Below are positions 1 to 6,574 of a stretch of 17,896 nucleotides of DNA, in pieces. A program made the position numbers and the translations under genes. This DNA comes from Bacillota bacterium (lineage in GTDB: Bacteria; Bacillota; Clostridia; Lachnospirales; Cellulosilyticaceae). The DNA lies in assembly GCA_023410675.1 (NCBI GenBank), contig JAEYPM010000056.1:1-17896 (forward strand), in the 5' to 3' direction. The notes beneath the pieces are model-generated. The model had not been told where the DNA came from. It did no database searches and saw only the letters and a program-made list of their open reading frames with translations. Within the stretch, counting starts at the first letter, position 1. Each line of letters begins with the position of its first letter.

Positions 1-220
1 TAAGCATATAGTGTAACAGTTCATCTTTTCTATAGGCAAACACAGGATATTCCCTATACTTTAGGTACTCTATTCCTTCCTTATAGTCCTCATCACATAG
101 ATACACAATGTTTAAATACTGTTTTAAATAGTCTGCTAAAACGAGTGTTCTCATGATATGTCCCATGCCAATGCTTAATCCACCATCCGCTCTTATAATC
201 ATTCCTTTACTACTTTTCAT
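1..220 (-). CDS. pseG: PseG, N-terminal part (UDP-sugar hydrolase of pseudaminic acid synthesis), cut by window edge
   Basis: Read from an ATG at 218-220, this frame stays open for 73 codons to the window edge. It begins with an IRADGG segment followed by GMGHIMRTLVLA (residues 18-29). This is the N-terminal nucleotide-sugar hydrolase signature of PseG/SpsG, where the His (here H21) is the catalytic base. PseG removes UDP from UDP-2,4-diacetamido-2,4,6-trideoxy-L-altrose, giving the free sugar that PseI condenses with phosphoenolpyruvate. The start is supported by a GGAGGG ribosome binding site five bases upstream. It lies 16 bases after the pseI stop, so the two are almost certainly co-transcribed. 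Only about the first fifth of the protein is visible, so its integrity cannot be judged. The whole frame could be a PseG domain fused to something else. Confidence 0.85.
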   Translation of the reverse strand, partial: MKSSKGMIIRADGGLSIGMGHIMRTLVLADYLKQYLNIVYLCDEDYKEGIEYLKYREYPVFAYRKDELLHYML

Positions 221-236
221 AGTAACCCTCCACTCG

Positions 237-1280
237 CTACTCAATCATATCCCATGAAAGTGGTGTCCCTTTTTTATAGTCCTCTTTTGCTGTTTTGCCA
301 ATAATCTCATCATAATGTCTCGTATTTAATCCGTTACTTGGTCTTACACTTTTAATTGTGTCTTCTAAAAATACTTCTCCTTTTTTTATATCCTTTGCAA
401 TAAAAAGTGATCTTTTATGAGCTGTACTTGCCTTTTGTTTATCTGTTAACTCATAAGTGACCTTGCCTAGTGCCTTTTCTAAATTTCTTATTGCTATTAC
501 CATTTCTTTAAACTCATGGGGCTCCATGCTGAAAGCACTATCTACACCCTCATCCGATCTACTTAATGTTAAATGTTTCTCTATCACTTTAGCCCCTAGT
601 GCAACTGCACCTACAGCTACCTCATAACCTAGCGTATGATCAGAAAGCCCAACTGTTACATTAAAGTGTTCCTTCATATCTGGCATAGCTCTTAGATTGA
701 TATCTGCAAGAGGTGTAGGATAAGCCGAAGTGCATTTAAGAAGAATGATTTGTCTGTTTCCTACTTCTTCACACACCTTAATTGCTTCATCTATCTCTTC
801 ATGGGTAGCAACTCCTGTAGACATAATGATTGGTTTTCCTTTTAATGCTACGTATTTGATTAGCTGGATATCATTGATTTCAAAAGAAGCTATCTTATAT
901 GCAGGTACATCTAATTCTTCTAAAAAATCTACTGATGTAAGATCAAAAGGTGATGAAAAACAAATTAATCCTAGACTTTTCCCATATTCTATAAGCTCTT
1001 TATGCCATTCCCAAGGCGTATAGGCTTCTTCATATAGATTATAAAGAGTTCTCCCGTCCCATATCGTTCCTTGGGTAATTTGAAAATACTCATTATCACA
1101 GTCTAAGGTTATAGTATCAGGCCTATAGGTCTGAAGCTTAATGGCATCTGCTCCTGCGTCTGCTGCAGCCTGAATAATTTGTTTTGCAGTCTCAAAACTC
1201 TGTTTATGATTACCTGAAAGTTCAGCAATTATAAACGCTGGTGCTTCTTCGTTGATTATTCTATTTCCAAGGTTAATCAT
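237..1280 (-). CDS. pseI: PseI/SpsE, pseudaminic acid synthase (NeuB family)
   Basis: 347-residue NeuB-family enzyme that condenses phosphoenolpyruvate with the 6-deoxy-diacetamido-altrose released by PseG, giving pseudaminic acid in the cytoplasm. The TIM-barrel domain spans about residues 10-270, with AELSGNH (19-25), KLQTYRPDT (48-56), GLSDHTLG (211-218) and KVIEKHLTL (231-239). H215 and H236 match the two metal-binding histidines of NeuB. A C-terminal SAF (antifreeze-like) domain covers about 286-347. The ELSGNH and LQTYRPDT wording is more typical of PseI than of sialic or legionaminic acid synthases. An in-frame start exists 12 codons upstream (1316), but a strong AGAGGTGAT site sits six bases before the ATG at 1278-1280 and the family alignment begins there. 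It follows the methyltransferase by 52 bases. Substrate stereochemistry cannot be proved by reading. Confidence 0.92.
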   Translation of the reverse strand: MINLGNRIINEEAPAFIIAELSGNHKQSFETAKQIIQAAADAGADAIKLQTYRPDTITLDCDNEYFQITQGTIWDGRTLYNLYEEAYTPWEWHKELIEYGKSLGLICFSSPFDLTSVDFLEELDVPAYKIASFEINDIQLIKYVALKGKPIIMSTGVATHEEIDEAIKVCEEVGNRQIILLKCTSAYPTPLADINLRAMPDMKEHFNVTVGLSDHTLGYEVAVGAVALGAKVIEKHLTLSRSDEGVDSAFSMEPHEFKEMVIAIRNLEKALGKVTYELTDKQKASTAHKRSLFIAKDIKKGEVFLEDTIKSVRPSNGLNTRHYDEIIGKTAKEDYKKGTPLSWDMIE

Positions 1281-1286
1281 ATTTTT

Positions 1287-1295
1287 ATCACCTCT
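1287..1295 (-). promoter_or_regulatory. Ribosome binding site deciding the pseI start
   Basis: On the minus strand this reads AGAGGTGAT, six bases before the ATG at 1278-1280. It lies inside the alternative N-terminal extension of pseI and supports the shorter start. Confidence 0.7.
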
Positions 1296-1332
1296 TAGCT
1301 TATACTTACATAACACATGGTCTTCTATCTAT

Positions 1333-2217
1333 TTATCTTTTCTTAGCATAGATGATAATGTTTCTTCCTAAATCTATACTAGCGAACTTATCATATATTT
1401 CTTTCCTTAAGGTGGGACTAATATTTAATTCAAAGTTCATTCTTTTCTTATGACATTCTTTCCCAAGATTTTGATTATCTATATAATTATCTCCCATAAG
1501 AACAAACAACTCCATAGGGAAATCACAGGTTTTATATAAAATATCAAACCCCTTATCATCAAGAAGCTTATCTAAGCTCTCAAAACTAAAGAAATTAACA
1601 TGGCCAACTTCTCTGGTCCACCAATACTCATTAACTATTATCTCATTTATATCCATCTGTAGCTTATTAAAGTCGTTTGGTACTTTTATGAATAAAATGC
1701 CACTAGGATTTAAAAGCTGCTTTGCTACATCTAATGTCTTCTCAGGATTTGGTATATGTTCCAAAACATTATGCATTGTGATTACAGAAAACAAATCTTC
1801 CTGCTTTAAAGCATATTCTTCTAAAGTCCCATTAAAAACATTTAGTTTATTTTCCCTAGCAACCTGTGCTGCTTCTTTATTAGGTTCCACCCCTTTGCAG
1901 TTCCATCCGTTAGCCGTCATCCACTCAATAAATATACCTGATCCACATCCAATATCTAATAATTCCTTGCACATACTTTCAGTATTACTGTTTATCACCT
2001 CTAGCACATCTAGATAAAATGTGTTTTCCATCCATGAGCTATAATATTGCTCGTTTCTCTCCTTAACTAATACACTTTTTTCTATTTTTTCTTTTTGTCT
2101 GTGTATCCATTTTTTATAGTAATCGTCTCTATAAAAATCATTAAAGGCATCCTCATTTTCCACTACAATCTTTTTATACCCATATTGACTGTCGACAACT
2201 AATTTATATTCTTGCAT
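1333..2217 (-). CDS. Class I SAM-dependent methyltransferase (UbiG-like)
   Basis: 294-residue protein with a Rossmann methyltransferase core at about residues 84-185. SAM motif I is LLDIGCGSG (86-94), an acidic end of strand 2 is at GVEP (109-112), and VLEHIPNP (151-158) is the usual post-motif-II segment of UbiG-type O-methyltransferases. The first ~80 residues are charged and may shape the acceptor site. AAGGAG lies seven bases before the ATG. It sits 11 bases after the VOC gene and ahead of pseI, inside a cassette with FkbH, an acyl carrier protein and a PseH-like transferase. Inference: it may O-methylate a glyceroyl group attached to the sugar or to the carrier protein, or the sugar itself. 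The family alone does not give the acceptor; N- or C-methylation is also possible. Confidence 0.85.
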   Translation of the reverse strand: MQEYKLVVDSQYGYKKIVVENEDAFNDFYRDDYYKKWIHRQKEKIEKSVLVKERNEQYYSSWMENTFYLDVLEVINSNTESMCKELLDIGCGSGIFIEWMTANGWNCKGVEPNKEAAQVARENKLNVFNGTLEEYALKQEDLFSVITMHNVLEHIPNPEKTLDVAKQLLNPSGILFIKVPNDFNKLQMDINEIIVNEYWWTREVGHVNFFSFESLDKLLDDKGFDILYKTCDFPMELFVLMGDNYIDNQNLGKECHKKRMNFELNISPTLRKEIYDKFASIDLGRNIIIYAKKR

Positions 2218-2228
2218 TAGTGTACTCC

Positions 2229-2624
2229 TTATATTATCTTCTCTACTATTTCTATCATGCCAATATATTTATTAAACAAAAATACTACTTTCCTATTATT
2301 AAATGCTATAGCAGGTGCTACTGACTGCACTATAATAAACCCTTGTTTTCTATATTCTCTCATAGCAGCTTCTATGTCTTCTACTTCGTAGCATATATGA
2401 TAGGGCATGTTTCTAAACTTCTTATGCATTTCATAAACTACAGAGGTTTCATCCATTGGACTTACCAGCTCTACTACAGTATCCTCATTTTTTAAGAAAC
2501 AAATATGAATTTTTCTATCTTGGTCTTCAATCACTTCACCTAACTTTAAGTAGCCTAACTTTATAAATTCCTGTATTCCATTTTCAATATTTTCCACTAG
2601 ATATCCTATATGATTTACCTTCAT
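2229..2624 (-). CDS. VOC-fold metalloenzyme, methylmalonyl-CoA epimerase-like
   Basis: 131-residue vicinal oxygen chelate protein made of two beta-alpha-beta-beta-beta repeats (about 1-60 and 72-130), the usual length for methylmalonyl-CoA epimerase and glyoxalase-like members. All four expected metal ligands appear: H5 (VNHIGY), E52 (VVELVSP), H76 (PYHICYEV) and E125 (GMIEIVE). It is therefore probably an active metalloenzyme. The first repeat, NHIGYLVENIENGIQEF, is close in style to epimerases. Fifteen bases separate it from the PseH-like gene upstream and 11 from the methyltransferase downstream. A CoA-thioester epimerase has no obvious place in core Pse synthesis. Inference: it may epimerise or isomerise a three-carbon acyl thioester on the neighbouring acyl carrier protein. 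The reaction is unproven. A GAGGG site precedes the ATG. Confidence 0.83.
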   Translation of the reverse strand: MKVNHIGYLVENIENGIQEFIKLGYLKLGEVIEDQDRKIHICFLKNEDTVVELVSPMDETSVVYEMHKKFRNMPYHICYEVEDIEAAMREYRKQGFIIVQSVAPAIAFNNRKVVFLFNKYIGMIEIVEKII

Positions 2625-2639
2625 AGTTCTTTCCCTCTA

Positions 2640-3188
2640 TTATTCAAAAAGTATTTTTTCATAAGAAAATTCGGCTCTGATATTTTCCCACTTATCTTTA
2701 CATATTTCTATCAGTATCACATCATGAAATTCATTATTTTTATGGATATGCTGCTTTAGCACCCCAGCCTTGTCACTGCCGCACATAAGGTGTAGTTTAG
2801 CTACTGTTTCATTAAAGCCTAGTACCTCATTGCAAAGTTTATTAAGACCTAACTCATACAACACATAATCATATAGATTCCACTCTAAACTCATAGCAAG
2901 CTTCAGTGACCTAAACTTCTTTTCAGCAATATAATAGCCCCAACTACATCTTTTGTTAACACTATCTATATTCGTTACATTCAGCATGCCTATGTCTGTC
3001 CCTTGATCTTGTATAATCCAGTGTCTTTCCTTAATATTTTGCTGTATATTATGGAACCATCTCTTTTGATCTTCGATGGTCAATATAGGATCCGTATTCA
3101 TATATTTTGTAATATCAGGATGCATACGCCACATCCTAATCATTTCTAAATCTTCTTTTTTAACTTTTCTTAATCTTGTTTCACTCAT
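2640..3188 (-). CDS. pseH: PseH-like GNAT N-acyltransferase
   Basis: 182-residue GNAT-fold protein. In Pse synthesis PseH acylates the 4-amino group of UDP-4-amino-4,6-dideoxy-L-AltNAc using acetyl-CoA. The beginning, RLRKVKKEDLEMIRMWR (5-21), then ITKYMNTD (26-33) and DQKRWF (40-45), and the end GVLKQHIHKNNEFHDVILI (142-160), follow the PseH pattern; length is typical. Its start overlaps the stop of the acyl carrier protein gene in an ATGA, so translation is coupled. That coupling suggests the natural donor could be an acyl-ACP made by FkbH and the carrier protein rather than acetyl-CoA; this is inference. Alternatively it is an ordinary acetyl-CoA-dependent PseH that happens to lie here. 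Confidence 0.85.
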   Translation of the reverse strand: MSETRLRKVKKEDLEMIRMWRMHPDITKYMNTDPILTIEDQKRWFHNIQQNIKERHWIIQDQGTDIGMLNVTNIDSVNKRCSWGYYIAEKKFRSLKLAMSLEWNLYDYVLYELGLNKLCNEVLGFNETVAKLHLMCGSDKAGVLKQHIHKNNEFHDVILIEICKDKWENIRAEFSYEKILFE

Positions 3189-3400
3189 ATAATATATCCT
3201 ATCAAATCTGCTATCGTTGCTATATCCATTACCTTATTTAGAGGAATCTGAATATTTAATTCCTCTTCTATTTCAGCAATGATCCTTATATGGGCTAAAG
3301 AGTCCCACTCCGGTATATCCTCTATTTTCGTCTCTTTAGATAAACACATCTTATCTATTTCAAGTATATCCACTATAATACCATAAAGCTTATCTTCCAT
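3185..3400 (-). CDS. Acyl carrier protein (FkbH-associated)
   Basis: 71-residue acyl carrier protein. The phosphopantetheine attachment motif is PEWDSLAHIRIIAEIEEE (30-47), with Ser34 as the modified residue; helix 1 and the C-terminal helix are in the expected places. The likely start is the ATG at 3398-3400. A GTG at 3407-3409 is in frame three codons earlier but has a poorly spaced ribosome site, whereas GGGTG lies five bases before the ATG. The gene overlaps the 3' end of the FkbH gene by 11 bases and its stop overlaps the PseH-like start (ATGA), so all three are translationally coupled. FkbH enzymes need a dedicated carrier protein to receive the glyceryl unit, and this is the obvious partner. 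It is similar in style to the second carrier protein at 17132-17344. Confidence 0.9.
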   Translation of the reverse strand: MEDKLYGIIVDILEIDKMCLSKETKIEDIPEWDSLAHIRIIAEIEEELNIQIPLNKVMDIATIADLIGYII

Positions 3401-5042
3401 GTTTTTCACCCACTTCTTTAATATAATATTCTCGTTTCCTTCTATTATTAAGATTAATAATATAGTTTACTTTTTCCTGCTCTCTACTTTCAATATCATA
3501 ACCTAGTTCATCGTACCATGTTTGTACAGGCATATTTTTATCTGTTTTTATATACACACCTCTTAGTATATTGTATCCTTCCCGAATCAAATCATTTTCC
3601 ACATAATCTACAATATAGTTTTCTACGAGCTTCCCCATCACTCTGCAGCTCATAACAAAGCTATCTATTTGAGGATTGTCATGATGTTTATCTACTATTA
3701 CTGCACTAATTATACCATTGTCTGCGAACTTATCCTCTGCCCTAAATAAATATATTTTATATTGATTGTCCTGCATCATCCTTGTCAATGTAGACAAGTC
3801 ATATCTCTTTGTAGTTAGATTAAACTGATTTGTCTTATTAATCAGCTGATGAAGCCTTTCTATATAATCCCTACTCATTGGCACTTTATGAACCTTTATT
3901 TCTAGCTGCTTAATATATTCTGAAAAGCTCATTGTCTCTTCTTTTATATTTTTTCTCTGGATATCCGCTAGATACTGACTCGTTTTAAGGGTATCTTCTC
4001 GAGTTACTCTAAGCTTTTTGAAATACCGCTCATATAAATCTAATGCAAAAAGGGGTAATTCCTCTATGGCAGAAGGAAACTCAGGGACTTCTACTTCTGG
4101 CAAGAAAGTCTTAACACTTTCCCTCTCTACGGGATTATCATCTACAAACACAAAGGAATCTAAACCTAAATTTAGCTCTACTGCAATCTCTTTAATATTT
4201 AAATACTTATGTTCCCAATTAATTTTCTTGATAACAAAATCTTCTGCTTTGAGATACATATGTTCATGGCTATTGATAACTGCCATAGCATCCTCTTCAT
4301 TATTTTTTGAGACAATGCAAAGAATCACCCCCATTTCTTTTATTTTTTTAATGTTTCTTTGAAAGTCTTTATAAATAGCACCTTGCACATCTTCAGAAAG
4401 CTTTATCCCCTTTAGCCCATCTTCTCCAACAATACCTCCCCACAATGTATTGTCTAAGTCAAGAAGCAATACCTTTTTAGCCACGCACTTATAAACTTGA
4501 ATAACACCTTCTATTTCCTTAGCGATCATTTTTTGTGCCTTATTTGTATGGGGTATTTTCCCAAGGTACCATAGTTTAGAGGAATAAAAACCTTCTTGTC
4601 CAATGTTTCTCACTAGTTTTTGATAGTCAAACAGAAATATATTAGTATAGTCACGACGTAATTTCGTAATATGCTCATACCAATAGACTTCTATCTGAAA
4701 AGCTAGATTTTCCCCTAATTCACCAATAAATGTATGTCCTTTTCTACAGTCTACATCAGAAATAAAATAAGTATTATCTGGCTCTATGCTCTTCTTTAAC
4801 CGATCAAACCATTCTTCTATTACTAAGAAGCAGGCTTCTTTAGATGCACAATTATTAATAAGTTCCTTAATATCTATAAGAATAAATGTAGCATCATACT
4901 CCGCTTGATAATAGGCAGAAGCTTTATTAAGTAACATTTCAAATAGATTACCATATCCCTCTGGTCTAAGGACGCTATATTCTTTGCTTAGCATCTGTAT
5001 AATAGGATCAACATTGACATTAGACAATACAGCAATATTCAT
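3390..5042 (-). CDS. FkbH-like protein (HAD-IIIC phosphatase/glyceryl-ACP-forming enzyme)
   Basis: 550-residue three-part protein of the FkbH family. Residues 1-180 resemble the SGNH-like N-terminal region, the HAD subfamily IIIC domain runs about 185-360, and the C-terminal ~170 residues look GNAT-like (CRVMGKLVENYIVDYV). The HAD nucleophile motif is LLLDLDNTLWGG (192-203; D195, D197), with VSKNN (244-248) and FVFVDDNP (297-304; D301, D302) as later motifs, so the catalytic set is intact. Characterised relatives such as OzmB and FkbH take 1,3-bisphosphoglycerate, remove a phosphate and pass the glyceryl unit to an acyl carrier protein. The carrier gene overlaps its 3' end. AAGGAG precedes the ATG and the cytidylyltransferase ends 23 bases upstream. 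In this sugar locus the expected product is glyceroyl-ACP. Related FkbH-like genes in other glycan loci may use different three-carbon substrates. Confidence 0.9.
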   Translation of the reverse strand: MNIAVLSNVNVDPIIQMLSKEYSVLRPEGYGNLFEMLLNKASAYYQAEYDATFILIDIKELINNCASKEACFLVIEEWFDRLKKSIEPDNTYFISDVDCRKGHTFIGELGENLAFQIEVYWYEHITKLRRDYTNIFLFDYQKLVRNIGQEGFYSSKLWYLGKIPHTNKAQKMIAKEIEGVIQVYKCVAKKVLLLDLDNTLWGGIVGEDGLKGIKLSEDVQGAIYKDFQRNIKKIKEMGVILCIVSKNNEEDAMAVINSHEHMYLKAEDFVIKKINWEHKYLNIKEIAVELNLGLDSFVFVDDNPVERESVKTFLPEVEVPEFPSAIEELPLFALDLYERYFKKLRVTREDTLKTSQYLADIQRKNIKEETMSFSEYIKQLEIKVHKVPMSRDYIERLHQLINKTNQFNLTTKRYDLSTLTRMMQDNQYKIYLFRAEDKFADNGIISAVIVDKHHDNPQIDSFVMSCRVMGKLVENYIVDYVENDLIREGYNILRGVYIKTDKNMPVQTWYDELGYDIESREQEKVNYIINLNNRRKREYYIKEVGEKHGR

Positions 5043-5065
5043 CTGAATCTTCTCCTTAACTGTAC

Positions 5066-5746
5066 TTATACTAACTTTTTAATTTGTTTATAACCAGGAA
5101 AATCTACTAGCGGCTTTACTCTTTCAAAGTCCTCTAGAGTATCCACGCTTAGATTGATGCTGGTATCTAAAACTTCTTGCCCTTGCAAACTACCTACATT
5201 AAAATCCTCTAGATGATTGTATATATAATAAGTCACATGCTCTCTAAAAGGCTTATAATCTTCCCTTTCTACATCGTTTTGTACACATACAATATCATAG
5301 GTCTTATCTAATGCTTCTTTTGAAAAGACTTCCGCATCAAACCCTCTAATGAATGTATTAGGCACATCCAATCTTATGTAATCATAGTCATACATCAAAA
5401 ACTTGGTAATAGCATGATCCACTATAATAGGGTCAATAAGAGGGCAGTCCCCTGTCACGCGAATAATAATGTCTCCTTGATATTTATCAGAAGCCAATTT
5501 ATAGCGTTCTAAAACATTATCTTCGTCCCCTCTAAACACCTCAAACCCAATACTCCTAGCAAATTCTGCTAATGGTGTATCTGTTGATTTATCTGAAGTC
5601 GCAAGAATAACTTGGTCTATATAGCGGCTTTTCTTTAGTTTTGTTAAGGTATAATAAATCATAGGATGCCCATTAAGTTCTCTCATCACTTTGCCTGGCA
5701 GCCTATTAGAACCCATTCGTGCTTGTACTATTGCTAAGACTTTCAT
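5066..5746 (-). CDS. spsF: SpsF-type cytidylyltransferase (probable CMP-pseudaminic acid synthetase)
   Basis: 226-residue nucleotidyltransferase of the SpsF family. The CTP-binding signature is VQARMGSNRLPGKVM (7-21), followed by GDEDNVLERY (73-82) and RVTGDCPLIDP (96-106), whose Asp (D100) is the usual metal-binding residue. Activation with CMP is the last cytoplasmic step before transfer of a nonulosonic acid. Its presence with PseI (SpsE-like) and PseG (SpsG-like) mirrors the spsE-F-G grouping of Bacillus spore-coat glycan loci, although here foreign-looking genes separate them. The start has a GAGGTGAAGGT leader just before the ATG. It follows the formyltransferase-like gene by 18 bases. 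Assignment to CMP-Pse rather than another CMP-ulosonate rests on the neighbourhood. Confidence 0.85.
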   Translation of the reverse strand: MKVLAIVQARMGSNRLPGKVMRELNGHPMIYYTLTKLKKSRYIDQVILATSDKSTDTPLAEFARSIGFEVFRGDEDNVLERYKLASDKYQGDIIIRVTGDCPLIDPIIVDHAITKFLMYDYDYIRLDVPNTFIRGFDAEVFSKEALDKTYDIVCVQNDVEREDYKPFREHVTYYIYNHLEDFNVGSLQGQEVLDTSINLSVDTLEDFERVKPLVDFPGYKQIKKLV

Positions 5747-5764
5747 ACCTTCACCTCGTTTTTA

Positions 5765-6574
5765 TTACTTCTCAAATGCTTTAACCAATTTAGGATCTGG
5801 AGATACAATTTCACCATCTAAATACCTATCTACTATATCGTCATTAAAGGTATTATAGATAAGTCTTAGGTGCTGTGGTGTCCATTCCGAGGAAACAAAT
5901 AGTTTTCCGTTAGGAGATTGTTTCACTCTAGGAATTTCTTTTCCCTCTGCTAAAAGTTTCATAATAATAGAAATATCTTCTCCTGCTTGTAGGACTGCTT
6001 TGCATGCAACTTCATGCATTTTATCTCCTTTTTCTAGGTTAGGTACACTATGGTGTACGATATCACCTGCATCTATTCGATTTGATAGGTGATGAATCGT
6101 AAGCCCCGCCCAATTAGGCCTTAAAAGGTAAAAAGGCCAGAATAATGTGATGCAACCCTTAAACCATGGTGAAAGACCACCGTGTATGTTAAATGCTTTA
6201 TTTGGGCAAATATCTATTATTTCATCTGATAGTTTATGCACGCCATATGAAAGAATAACATCTGGCTTTATATCTTTAATAAACGCTACTATAGTTTCAT
6301 TATTTAAAGCCCCTACATCAATATTCTTACATAAGACCTTCTTCTTAACGGTATTACAATCTACATGACCAAAAAATTTCTCTTCCGCTTGTTCTCTAGC
6401 ACTAAAATGCCTAATAAAATTTTCTGTATCTAGATCATTTAATCCTAGTGGCGGCTCCGGTACAAATTCTCCTCTATTTTCAATTACTAATCCTTCTAAA
6501 AATCCTGTTTCATAAAGCTTATTTGCCATATACATATGTCTTGGATGCGATCCACAAAAAAAAACAATCCTCAT
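5765..6574 (-). CDS. Formyltransferase-family protein, possible sugar N-formyltransferase
   Basis: 269-residue protein with the formyltransferase (PF00551-type) fold in residues ~1-205. The catalytic triad of the family appears complete: Asn129 and His131 in FNIHGGLSPWFKG (128-140) and Asp168 in NRIDAGDIV (165-173). This matches the N-x-H...D arrangement of methionyl-tRNA and sugar-amine formyltransferases that use N10-formyltetrahydrofolate. It lacks the C-terminal domain of methionyl-tRNA formyltransferase and starts directly at the fold, fitting a small-molecule acceptor. Its ATG overlaps the stop of the DUF4910 gene (ATGA), so both are made together. Inference: it formylates an amino group on the nonulosonic acid or on its UDP-sugar precursor. 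Formylated Pse variants are known in other bacteria. The precise amine is not readable. Confidence 0.83.
   Translation of the reverse strand: MRIVFFCGSHPRHMYMANKLYETGFLEGLVIENRGEFVPEPPLGLNDLDTENFIRHFSAREQAEEKFFGHVDCNTVKKKVLCKNIDVGALNNETIVAFIKDIKPDVILSYGVHKLSDEIIDICPNKAFNIHGGLSPWFKGCITLFWPFYLLRPNWAGLTIHHLSNRIDAGDIVHHSVPNLEKGDKMHEVACKAVLQAGEDISIIMKLLAEGKEIPRVKQSPNGKLFVSSEWTPQHLRLIYNTFNDDIVDRYLDGEIVSPDPKLVKAFEK

Noticed and set aside
730..1023. Plus-strand open frame of 97 codons antisense to pseI
   Set aside because: It lies wholly within the well-supported pseI gene, has low-complexity Ser/Ile content and no family features. The other plus-strand frames (for example 1688-2017, 4018-4362, 15496-15831) are the same kind of shadow.
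1281..1316. Longer pseI start at 1316
   Set aside because: The extra 12 residues do not belong to the family, and a strong AGAGGTGAT site lies inside them, ahead of the ATG at 1280.
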